The notes beneath the pieces are model-generated. The model was not told the origin of the DNA and did not search any database. It saw only the letters and a program-made list of their open reading frames with translations. Below, piece by piece: positions 6,606 to 13,311 of a stretch of 16,356 bases of DNA (the stretch's first letter is position 1; every line of letters begins with the position of its first letter). This stretch comes from CAIUVD01 sp044338255 (GTDB lineage Bacteria > Planctomycetota > UBA11346). The position numbers were made by a program, and so were the translations under genes. The DNA is taken from assembly GCA_044338255.1 (NCBI GenBank), contig JBIILZ010000090.1, forward strand, positions 1 through 16,356, in the 5' to 3' direction.

Positions 6606-7480
6606 ATGACCGGCGCCTGCCCACGCAGGACGCTGTTGCCGTCGAACAACTGCCGCTGATCGATCGGCGCCGGATTGAGCCAATCGGCTTCCGAGAATTG
6701 GCCACTCGGGCCATAGGCGGCGATGGCGTTGGCATAACAGGTGGCGATGACGTCGGCCTCAGGAATGCCGCGGCTGAGCATCAGGTTGGCGGTCTTGGGC
6801 ACGGCCAGGGGATCCGAGACGCCCCAATCAGCGCTGCTGTCGACGATGATGCGCTCGTGACCGTAGCGGCGTACGACCTCGACCATGCGTTCGGAACCCA
6901 TCTTGGTCTTGGGATACAAGGTGAAGGCCGCCCAGAAGCCGGCATCCAGTACCGCCTGCACCGTCTCCTCGTTGTTGTGATCGACGATCACCTGATCCGG
7001 ACGCAGGCCGTGCTCGCGGCAGATCTCCATACTGCGGATGGTCCCGCTCTTTTTATCGCGGTGCGGCGTGTGGATCATCACTGGCAGAGCGACGCGCTTG
7101 GCGAGCTCGAGCTGCAGGCGGAAATATTTGTCCTCGGCGGGCGTCTGATCGTCGAAGCCGATTTCGCCGATCGCCACCACTCCGTCCTTGGCCGCGAACA
7201 ACGGCAGCAGCTCCATGACCTGCTCGGCGAGCGCCTCATCATTGGCCTCCTTACTGTTGAGACCGATGGTGCAGTAGTGGCGGATCCCGAACTGGGCGGC
7301 ACGAAACCGCTCCCAGCCGATCAGCGAGGCGTAGTAATCCTGGAAGCTGCCGACCGTGGTCCGCGGCTGGCCGAGCCAGAAGGCCGGCTCGATTACCGCC
7401 ACCACACCGGCCGCCGCCATCGCCTCGTAATCATCGGTAGTGCGGGCCGACATGTGGATGTGGGGGTCGATGAATTTCAT
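6599..7480 (-). CDS. eboB: EboB-like TatD-family metal-dependent hydrolase
   Basis: The product is 293 residues from MKFIDPHIHM; the open frame continues upstream but that part overlaps eboA out of frame. Amidohydrolase/TatD metal ligands are all present: His7 and His9 (DPHIH), Glu106 (GEIGFD), His137 (MIHTPH), His168 (VDHNN) and Asp214 (VDSSADWG). The EPAFWLGQPRTTVGSFQDYY segment is typical of the EboB branch rather than DNase TatD. The substrate is unknown. Its ATG overlaps the eboA stop in an ATGA junction, so the two genes are translationally coupled, as in ebo clusters elsewhere. Confidence 0.87.
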   Translation of the reverse strand: MKFIDPHIHMSARTTDDYEAMAAAGVVAVIEPAFWLGQPRTTVGSFQDYYASLIGWERFRAAQFGIRHYCTIGLNSKEANDEALAEQVMELLPLFAAKDGVVAIGEIGFDDQTPAEDKYFRLQLELAKRVALPVMIHTPHRDKKSGTIRSMEICREHGLRPDQVIVDHNNEETVQAVLDAGFWAAFTLYPKTKMGSERMVEVVRRYGHERIIVDSSADWGVSDPLAVPKTANLMLSRGIPEADVIATCYANAIAAYGPSGQFSEADWLNPAPIDQRQLFDGNSVLRGQAPVIS

Positions 7481-8052
7481 GGGGCGCACCAGGTGACGAC
7501 CTCGTCGAGGCCAAGGGGGACAGGACGGCCGGCGATGACGCGCTCGCGACAATAGTCGGCGAGCATGCCGCCCAGAGCGGGATTGACGCGTTGGCGCAGG
7601 CCGACGATGCGCTGCGGATCGCAGGCGCAGAAAAACGCCTTGAGCACCATCTGGTTGAAGGGTTCGACCGCCAACCACTGCCCGGGATAGGAATTGTCGA
7701 GAGCCACCGCCTCGAACACCGTCTGCATCGATGAGCGGATGCCCACCGCCGCCCGCAAGCGCAGCAAGTCCGGATGGGGATAGCGTGGCAGGGCGCGATA
7801 GAGGGTGACCGATTCTTCGAGACCGGCGGTGGCGAACAGGCGATCGAGGGTCGCTAACCAGACGTCGGGATCCGCAGATGGAATCGCCAGCACCAAGGCC
7901 ACGCGCGCGGCCTCGGCATCGGGGTGATGTCGGCGCGCACCCGCGAAGGCCAGCCCGAGCGCGGTCCGATCGCCAGCGGCGACGGCGGCGGTCTGCTCGG
8001 CCAGCCAGGCGGCACTGGCAGCGGAGATGGGCGGAGGGTTGAGCAGATCCAT
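7477..8052 (-). CDS. eboA: EboA domain-containing protein
   Basis: The product is 191 residues from MDLLNPPPIS. It is helical with no signal peptide or membrane segment. The conserved EboA core is evident: SSMQTVFEAVALDNSYP (107-123), FNQMVLKAFF (132-141), RIVGLRQRVNPALGGMLADY (148-167) and ERVIAGR (170-176). EboA is required for pigment export in cyanobacteria but has no known biochemical activity. An upstream Met at 8118 would add 22 residues but run into thpR. GGGAGG lies about 13 bases before the chosen ATG, rather far, and a TTG immediately before the ATG is an alternative start. It forms a two-gene operon with eboB and is divergent from thpR across 65 bp. Confidence 0.87.
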   Translation of the reverse strand: MDLLNPPPISAASAAWLAEQTAAVAAGDRTALGLAFAGARRHHPDAEAARVALVLAIPSADPDVWLATLDRLFATAGLEESVTLYRALPRYPHPDLLRLRAAVGIRSSMQTVFEAVALDNSYPGQWLAVEPFNQMVLKAFFCACDPQRIVGLRQRVNPALGGMLADYCRERVIAGRPVPLGLDEVVTWCAP

Positions 8053-8117
8053 CAACGATGAGAATCCTCCCTGCCGATGATCAGCCAACCAACTTTCCGC
8101 TGCCGGTCGGACCGCCA

Positions 8118-8699
8118 ATGAACCACTCTTTCGCCTCGAACCACTTCCTCGCCCTACGTCCAGACTCCGCCACGCGTGATCGCCTGAGCCTGGTGAGTGA
8201 ACGTCTGCGCGCTTGGGAACTGCCGGCGAACTGGACCCATCCCGACGATTATCATCTGACCGTGCTGTATCTCGGCGATCTGACGAGCGAGGCCGCGAGC
8301 TGGATTCCCGCCGCCATCGGCGACGTCGCCGAGAGCCTACGTCGGCCCACGTTGCAACTCGCAGGCCTCGGCGCCAGCGGCACGCGCGGCGAGACCGTAC
8401 CGCGCAGCGTCTACGCCGCCGCCAGCGATCATGGCGGATTTTGCGCCGATCTGCGCCATGACCTGGGCGATTGCCTGGAGGAAGCCACTACGGCCCCCTA
8501 CGTCCCGCATCTCACTTTGTGCCGACCGCACGCCGCGAACCCGCGCAATGCACCCACCCTCACCCGCGACTGGCCGCGATTGCTGACAGCACATGGCGAG
8601 GCCGATTGGGGCGCGTGCGTGGTCGACGCACTCGTCCTCTATCGCAGCACCACCCGCACGCCACGCTATGAAGAAGTCAGCAGTTGGTCGCTCGCCTGA
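8118..8699 (+). CDS. thpR: RNA 2',3'-cyclic phosphodiesterase (2H family)
   Basis: The product is 193 residues from the ATG at 8118; an in-frame ATG at 8058 would add 20 residues and lies almost at the eboA start. The two catalytic HxT motifs of the 2H phosphoesterase fold are His46-Leu-Thr48 (DYHLTVLYLGDL) and His131-Leu-Thr133 (YVPHLTLCRP). Their spacing of about 85 residues and the N-terminal FLAL strand fit the ThpR (LigT) group, which opens 2',3'-cyclic phosphates and can join 2'-5' RNA ends in vitro. It is probably cytoplasmic. The AAA+ gene follows 49 bp downstream on the same strand and may be co-transcribed. Confidence 0.88.
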   Translation: MNHSFASNHFLALRPDSATRDRLSLVSERLRAWELPANWTHPDDYHLTVLYLGDLTSEAASWIPAAIGDVAESLRRPTLQLAGLGASGTRGETVPRSVYAAASDHGGFCADLRHDLGDCLEEATTAPYVPHLTLCRPHAANPRNAPTLTRDWPRLLTAHGEADWGACVVDALVLYRSTTRTPRYEEVSSWSLA

Positions 8700-8748
8700 G
8701 CACCATATGAGCTGTAGCAACGACCTCGATCTTAAGGTAGGATAGGTT

Positions 8749-10002
8749 ATGGCACATTCCGATCACGAACCGACCAACGAACTCAAGACCCTGAAAGCCA
8801 CGGCGAGCGGTGATTCGATCGCCAAGGCCGAGGCTCGCGCCGAGCGCCAGGAGCGTCTTGAACGTGAGCTGCAGGGCGACCGTTCGATCACCCTCGATCC
8901 TACCAAACGCTCGGTGCAGGTGCAGCGTTTCGAGAGCATGCTGCGCGAGCGCGTGGTCGGCCAGGCGCCCGCGATCGAAGCCATCCTCGACTCGTTCAGC
9001 AAGATCCTCGCCGGCGTGCGCAATACCGAACGCCCGCTGCTGACGCTGCTGTTCCTCGGGCCCACCGGCGTCGGCAAGACCGAAACCGTCAAGGCCCTCG
9101 GCGAGACCATCTTCGGCAAACGCAATGCGTTCGTGCGCATCAACTGCCAGGAATTCAGCAGCGAGTTCACGGTCTCGAAGCTGTTCGGTTCGCCTCCCGG
9201 CTACGTCGGCAACGACGTCGAGCCGATGCTCTCGCAGGACAATCTCGATCGCCATCACAAGGAGGCGCAGGCCGAAGGCCGGGGCGTCTTCGCCGAGGGC
9301 GAAGGCAAGATCGCCAGACTCTTTCCGCAGGTCAAAAGCCACTACCTCTCGATCGTGCTCTTCGATGAAATCGAGAAGGCCCATCCGAAGCTATGGAATG
9401 CCCTGCTCGGCCTGATGGAAGATGGCCACCTGACCCTCGGCAACAACAAGACCGTCGACTTCACGCGCTCGATCATCGTCATCACCACCAACGTCGGCGC
9501 CGAAGAGATGAGCAGCACCTTGCGCCATCGCTCGATCGGCTTCGAAGTCGCGACCGACGCCGAAGAGCTCAATCGCAACATCAAGCAGAAGGCCATCGAA
9601 GCTGCCAAGGACGTCTTCCCCTACGAGTTCCTCAACCGCTTCGACGACATCATCTGCTTCCGCGTGCTGACCACCGAGGATCTCAAAAAGATCCTCAGCC
9701 TGATGCTGCAAGACGTGTACAAGCGTCTACTCAATGCGGATGCACCGATCATTCTGCATTACAGCCCGGCCTACCTCGAGAAGATTCTCAAGGAGGGTAC
9801 GGATCCGCAGTTTGGAGCCCGGCCGATGCGCCGTGCGGTCGAACGCCTGCTGGTCGCGCCGCTGTCGCGCCTGATCGCCTCGAATCAGGTGCAGGCCGGT
9901 GACGTCATTGATGTCCGCCTGCGCAACGATGCGCCGGTCTTCATCCGCGAGCCCAGCGGCGGCAAGCGCGCTAACAAGAAGGGCGAGAAGATCGTCAAAT
10001 GA
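8749..10002 (+). CDS. Compact Clp-type AAA+ ATPase (single D2-like module)
   Basis: The product is 417 residues, about half of a ClpA/ClpB/ClpC protein: it lacks the N-domain and first ATPase module. A charged N-terminal helix (about 20-65) leads into the module. It has Walker A GPTGVGKT (104-111), pore loop GYVG (151-154), Walker B IVLFDE (202-207), sensor-1 region TTN (246-248), arginine-finger region LNRFD (295-299) and sensor-2 GARPMRRA (356-363), then the D2-small domain and a basic tail. About 30 extra residues (around 158-190) follow the pore loop. The tripeptide IGF (263-265) sits where ClpA has IGL and ClpC has VGF, the ClpP-docking loop that ClpB lacks. A ribosome binding site (GGATAGG) precedes the ATG. 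Unfoldase activity and ClpP partnership are inferences. Confidence 0.88.
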   Translation: MAHSDHEPTNELKTLKATASGDSIAKAEARAERQERLERELQGDRSITLDPTKRSVQVQRFESMLRERVVGQAPAIEAILDSFSKILAGVRNTERPLLTLLFLGPTGVGKTETVKALGETIFGKRNAFVRINCQEFSSEFTVSKLFGSPPGYVGNDVEPMLSQDNLDRHHKEAQAEGRGVFAEGEGKIARLFPQVKSHYLSIVLFDEIEKAHPKLWNALLGLMEDGHLTLGNNKTVDFTRSIIVITTNVGAEEMSSTLRHRSIGFEVATDAEELNRNIKQKAIEAAKDVFPYEFLNRFDDIICFRVLTTEDLKKILSLMLQDVYKRLLNADAPIILHYSPAYLEKILKEGTDPQFGARPMRRAVERLLVAPLSRLIASNQVQAGDVIDVRLRNDAPVFIREPSGGKRANKKGEKIVK

Positions 10003-10046
10003 GCGCCAAGTGAACGCCAAGTGAACGCCAAGTGAACGCCAAGTGA
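10003..10046 (+). repeat. 11-bp tandem repeat, four copies, immediately after the AAA+ stop
   Basis: The unit ACGCCAAGTGA (first copy GCGCCAAGTGA) occurs four times without gaps, starting at the base after the AAA+ stop codon. Because 11 is not a multiple of three, its TGA triplets (with the gene's own at 10000) fall in all three frames, so any readthrough or frameshifted ribosome stops here. It lies in the leader of msrA. Confidence 0.95.
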
Positions 10047-10093
10047 ACGAAAGCGGGCGGCCAACATGAAGCAATCTGGCCCGTAGGGTGAGC

Positions 10094-10717
10094 ATGAAGA
10101 CCTTCTCCTGGATCCTCGCGTTCATCGTCAGCGCCTTCGCGCACCTCACCCCTGCTGCCGAGACTCCCATGCCCAACACGCCCACGACCGCCTCGATCGT
10201 CCTCGGTGGCGGCTGCTTCTGGTGCGTCGAATCCTGCTTCGAAGAAGTCCCCGGCGTCCTCGAAGCCGTCAGCGGCTATGCCGGCGGCGACATCGACAAA
10301 CCGAACTACGACGCAGTCTGCGATGGCACCACCGGCCACGCCGAAGTTGTGCGCGTGGTCTATGACCCGGCCCGCGTCGACCTGCCGAAATTGCTCGATG
10401 TGTTTTTCCATGTCCACGACCCGACCACCCTCAATCGCCAGGGTAACGATCGCGGCACGCAGTACCGTTCGGCGATCCTGGTCAGTGATGAGACCCAGCG
10501 CACTGCCGCTCAGGCAGCGGTGAAGGCCGCTCAGCTGCGTTTCGCCGCACCGATCGTGACCGAGATCAAGGATCTGCCGACGAGCGGCCCGGGGCGTTTC
10601 CATCGCGCCGAGGAATACCATCAGGATTACTTCAAGCGCCACCCCGAGCAGGCCTACTGCCGGGCGACGATCCCGCCGAAGCTCGAGAAATTGCGCAAGC
10701 TGCTGAAGGATAAGTAA
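10094..10717 (+). CDS. msrA: Peptide-methionine (S)-S-oxide reductase, probably exported
   Basis: The product is 207 residues from the ATG at 10094; a GTG two codons earlier is possible, and AGGG lies just upstream. Residues 1-22 form a Sec signal peptide (MKTFSWILAFIVSAFA, then a likely cleavage site near PAAE), so repair of oxidised methionines would take place in the periplasm. The catalytic motif GGGCFWC gives nucleophile Cys41, with extra Cys44 and Cys47. EEYHQDYF (173-180) and the C-terminal AYCR (Cys189, likely resolving Cys) are typical. No MsrB domain is fused or adjacent. Confidence 0.93.
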   Translation: MKTFSWILAFIVSAFAHLTPAAETPMPNTPTTASIVLGGGCFWCVESCFEEVPGVLEAVSGYAGGDIDKPNYDAVCDGTTGHAEVVRVVYDPARVDLPKLLDVFFHVHDPTTLNRQGNDRGTQYRSAILVSDETQRTAAQAAVKAAQLRFAAPIVTEIKDLPTSGPGRFHRAEEYHQDYFKRHPEQAYCRATIPPKLEKLRKLLKDK

Positions 10718-10742
10718 CCTCTCGCGAGCATACCTTGCACTG

Positions 10743-10768
10743 GCGCCGGCGACGAGAACATCCGGCGC
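10743..10768 (+). promoter_or_regulatory. Hairpin over the start region of the UPF0114 gene
   Basis: GCGCCGG (10743-10749) pairs with CCGGCGC (10762-10768), a 7-bp GC stem with a 12-base loop ending two bases before the ATG at 10771. It would cover the ribosome binding region, so a role in limiting translation is possible. No ligand-sensing structure is evident. Confidence 0.4.
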
Positions 10769-10770
10769 TT

Positions 10771-11352
10771 ATGAAAGCCATCGAAACCATTCTCGAACGC
10801 GGCATCTTCGGAAGTCGCTGGCTGCTGCTGCCGATCTACCTGGGAATGATCGTCGCCCAGGGGATGTACACCTGGAAATTCCTTGAGGGATTGGTGCACC
10901 TCGGCCATGAGCTGGTGAATCCCACGGGGCTTGAAGCGCATCAGGAAGCCGCCTTCCTGATGCTGATCCTCGGCATGGTCGATTTCCTGATGGTCGCCAA
11001 TCTCATCGTCATGGTCGTCATCGGCGGCTATGTGACCTTCGTCAGCAAGATCGACATCGCCAGCGAGGATCGTCCGGCCTGGCTCGATCACATCGATCCA
11101 GGAACGCTCAAGACCAAACTCGCCGGCGCGCTCATCGGCGTCTCTGGCATCCACCTGCTGCAGACCTTCGCCGACATCGGCATCAAGATTAAAACCGCCG
11201 GCAGCAGCATCGACACCAACCTCGTCATGTGGCAGGTGATCATCCATCTGACCTTCGTCATCTCGACGATCATTCTCGCATGGAGCGATCTGCTGCTCGA
11301 ACGCAAGTTGGTCATGGCGCACAAGACGGGATTGGCCGATCACCCGGCTTGA
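10771..11352 (+). CDS. UPF0114 (YqhA-like) family membrane protein
   Basis: The product is 193 residues from MKAIETILERGIFGSRWLLLP, the usual N-terminus of UPF0114; an upstream GTG or ATG-less extension reads as arginine-rich sequence and is not favoured. Four hydrophobic segments at about 16-32, 65-92, 114-135 and 155-175 give a multi-pass inner-membrane protein. The family pattern SKIDIASEDRPAWLDHIDPGTLKTKL in the central loop and LLQTFADI in the third segment are recognisable. The function is not established. msrA lies 53 bp upstream and a strong terminator follows, so the two may share a transcript. Confidence 0.88.
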   Translation: MKAIETILERGIFGSRWLLLPIYLGMIVAQGMYTWKFLEGLVHLGHELVNPTGLEAHQEAAFLMLILGMVDFLMVANLIVMVVIGGYVTFVSKIDIASEDRPAWLDHIDPGTLKTKLAGALIGVSGIHLLQTFADIGIKIKTAGSSIDTNLVMWQVIIHLTFVISTIILAWSDLLLERKLVMAHKTGLADHPA

Positions 11353-11368
11353 ACGATGGCGACTGACG

Positions 11369-11408
11369 AAAAGGCCACGGCATCAGCCGTGGCCTTTTTC
11401 GTTTTTTA
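11369..11408 (+). terminator. Intrinsic terminator after the UPF0114 gene
   Basis: A 13-bp stem AAAAGGCCACGGC / GCCGTGGCCTTTT with loop ATCA (11369-11398) is followed by TC, G and six T residues. It is strong and correctly oriented, 16 bp beyond the stop. Confidence 0.92.
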
Positions 11409-11413
11409 GAAGA

Positions 11414-11504
11414 GTTACCAGAGACCAGGGACCAGAGACCAGAGACCAGAGACCAGAGACCAGAGACCAGAGACCAGAGACCAGGGACCAGAGACCAGAG
11501 ACCA
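11414..11504 (+). repeat. Heptad tandem array 4 (GAGACCA), 12-13 units
   Basis: Twelve perfect-phase units at 11421-11504, ten GAGACCA and two GGGACCA, are preceded by a degenerate GTTACCA. This is the most homogeneous of the four arrays and has no quadruplex motif. It lies between the terminators of two convergent genes (UPF0114 and aldolase). Confidence 0.97.
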
Positions 11505-11556
11505 GCTTTCGAAGCCCGAAGCTAATAAACGGGCCTCTCTATCCCGCCAGTCCAAA

Positions 11557-11590
11557 CAAAAGCGCGGGTGGCATGCCACCCGCGCTTTTG
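11557..11590 (-). terminator. Intrinsic terminator of the aldolase gene, bidirectional
   Basis: A perfect 17-bp palindrome, with CAAAAGCGCGGGTGGCA as its left half, gives a 15-bp stem around a CATG loop. On the minus strand it ends in TTTTGTTTGG; on the plus strand it ends in TTTTGTATT. It lies 58 bp beyond the aldolase stop. Confidence 0.9.
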
Positions 11591-11648
11591 TATTGAATCC
11601 GAAAAAATCAAAACGTCAGCCGTCATCGACGGCCGACATCATTGAGAC

Positions 11649-12773
11649 TCAGTGGGCCATCGCCGAGACGCCGCCGCCCTTGCCCTTGTGGGCGAGGTAC
11701 GGTGCATCTGGCTTGGCGCTTTCGCCGTACTTGCCGGCGGCGTAATCGGCGGCCATCTTGGCCAGCGAAACCGTCGGCACAGTCGGGGCATGACCGGCCT
11801 GGCCGAACTGGCGCATGCGCTCCTCGACGATCACCTGCATGGCGGCACGAGCCGGGGTCAGGTAGCCGCGAGGGTCGAATTCGGCTGGCTTTTCAACCAT
11901 GAACTTGCGGATGGCGGCGGTGATGGCCAGGCGGTTGTCGGTATCGACATTGACCTTGCGCACACCGGCTTTGATGCCGCGCTGGATCTCTTCGACGGGC
12001 ACGCCGTAGGTTTCCTTCATCTTGCCGCCGTACTTGTTGATCTCGTCGATCAGGTTCTTGGGCACCGACGAAGAGCCGTGCATGACCAAGTGGCAGTTAG
12101 GGATCTTGGCGTGGATCTCTTCGATGCGCTTCATGGCGAGGACGTCGCCGGTGGGCTTCTTCGAGAACTTGTAGGCGCCGTGGCTGGTGCCCATGGCGAC
12201 GGCCAGGGCATCGATGCCGGTGCGACGGACGAAGTCGACCGCCTGATCCGGATCGGTGAGCAGCTGATCCATGGTCAGCTTGCCTTCGGCGCCATGGCCG
12301 TCTTCCTTTTCGCCTTCGCCGTGCTCGAGCGAGCCGAGGACGCCGAGTTCACCTTCGACCGAGACGCCGAAGGCGTGGGCGATGTTCACCACTTCACGGG
12401 TGACGGCGACGTTGTACTCGTAGCTGGCGGGGGTCTTGCCGTCTTCTTCGAGCGAGCCGTCCATCATCACCGAGGTGAAGCCCATGCGGATGGCACTGAT
12501 GCAGGTGTCAGGGGCGTTGCCGTGGTCCTGGTGCATGACCACCGGGATTTCGGGGTAGAGCATCACGGCGGCTTCCATCAGCTTGGCGAGGAAGACGTCA
12601 TTGGTGAACTTGCGGGCGCCGCGGCTGGCCTGGATGATCACTGGGGACTTGGTGGCGCGGGCGCCTTCCATGATCGCTTGGATCTGTTCCATGTCGTTCA
12701 CGTTGAGGGCCACTACGCCATAATTATTGGCGGCAGCGTGATCGAGCAGAGGACGAAGAGGAATAAGGGCCAT
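11649..12773 (-). CDS. fba: Class II fructose-bisphosphate aldolase, Calvin-cycle subtype
   Basis: The product is 374 residues and would cleave or form fructose 1,6-bisphosphate in glycolysis, gluconeogenesis or carbon fixation, using zinc. The N-terminus MALIPLRPLLDHAA and the motifs MHQDHG (zinc His and catalytic Asp), SVEGELG, EKEDGHGAEG, GTSHGAYK, MHGSSSVP and VNVDTDNRLA follow the CbbA-type subfamily closely; no key residue is missing. The C-terminal tail from about 345 is longer than usual and Gly/Ala/Lys-rich. TGGAG lies about five bases before the ATG. It has its own promoter (12805-12833) and terminator (11557-11590), so it is a monocistronic unit behind the ribosomal operon. No RuBisCO is present, so the subtype name does not imply CO2 fixation. 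Confidence 0.95.
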   Translation of the reverse strand: MALIPLRPLLDHAAANNYGVVALNVNDMEQIQAIMEGARATKSPVIIQASRGARKFTNDVFLAKLMEAAVMLYPEIPVVMHQDHGNAPDTCISAIRMGFTSVMMDGSLEEDGKTPASYEYNVAVTREVVNIAHAFGVSVEGELGVLGSLEHGEGEKEDGHGAEGKLTMDQLLTDPDQAVDFVRRTGIDALAVAMGTSHGAYKFSKKPTGDVLAMKRIEEIHAKIPNCHLVMHGSSSVPKNLIDEINKYGGKMKETYGVPVEEIQRGIKAGVRKVNVDTDNRLAITAAIRKFMVEKPAEFDPRGYLTPARAAMQVIVEERMRQFGQAGHAPTVPTVSLAKMAADYAAGKYGESAKPDAPYLAHKGKGGGVSAMAH

Positions 12774-12804
12774 TGGGGCTCCAGAAAGAGGGTTTTATGC
12801 GCGA

Positions 12805-12833
12805 AAAGTATCGTGCGGAAAAGACAGGTTCAA
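12805..12833 (-). promoter_or_regulatory. Sigma-70-type promoter for the aldolase gene
   Basis: On the minus strand TTGAAC (complement of 12828-12833) and TACTTT (complement of 12805-12810) are separated by exactly 17 bases. The predicted start would give a leader of about 25 bases that includes the ribosome binding site. Confidence 0.65.
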
Positions 12834-12849
12834 GGCTGCGTCATGCAAC

Positions 12850-12880
12850 GAAAACGGCCGCCTAGAAGGCGGCCGTTTTC
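12850..12880 (-). terminator. Terminator of the ribosomal/alpha operon
   Basis: A 13-bp perfect stem, GAAAACGGCCGCC with its complement around a five-base loop, lies 21 bp beyond the rplQ stop. The T-run is only four bases and is part of the stem, but the GC core is strong. It separates rplQ from the aldolase promoter. Confidence 0.8.
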
Positions 12881-12901
12881 AAGCATTACACTAACAACAA
12901 C

Positions 12902-13279
12902 TTAGACGAGTTCGAAGAGTGCCTTCTCGCCGTTGTCTCCGAGACGGAAGCCAGCATGCAGAACGCGGGTGTAGCCACCGGTGCGATCAGCGTACTTCGG
13001 CGCTACGGTCTCGACCAGGGCCTTGACCGCATCCTTGTTGTTGCCCATCGCCGAGAGGGCGAGGCGGCGGAAGTGCAGAGACTTCGCCGGATCGGTCGCC
13101 GCCACGGCTTTTTTACCGTAGGTGATGACGCGTTCAGCGTAGCGGCGCGCCTCTTTGGCCTTCGGGATGGTGGTGATCACCCGACCGTGCTCGAACAGTG
13201 CTGCGACGAGATTACGCATCAAGGCGATGCGGTGAGCCGACGTACGGCCGAGCTTGCGGTGGTCATTCAGATGGCGCAT
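12902..13279 (-). CDS. rplQ: 50S ribosomal protein L17
   Basis: The product is 125 residues and begins MRHLNDHRKLGRTSAHRIALMRNLVAALFEHGRVITTIPKAKE, the highly conserved L17 start. L17 binds 23S rRNA near the exit-tunnel rim. It is the last gene of the operon, 32 bp after rpoA and followed by a terminator. It is a full-length bacterial L17 without the long C-terminal extension seen in some groups. Confidence 0.97.
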   Translation of the reverse strand: MRHLNDHRKLGRTSAHRIALMRNLVAALFEHGRVITTIPKAKEARRYAERVITYGKKAVAATDPAKSLHFRRLALSAMGNNKDAVKALVETVAPKYADRTGGYTRVLHAGFRLGDNGEKALFELV

Positions 13280-13311
13280 GGCGACAATCCAGTGTTCTTA
13301 CAGGTGTGAAT

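Noticed and set aside
11652..12905. 417-codon plus-strand frame opposite the aldolase
   Set aside because: It is low-complexity His/Gly/Asp-rich antisense sequence of a clear aldolase gene.
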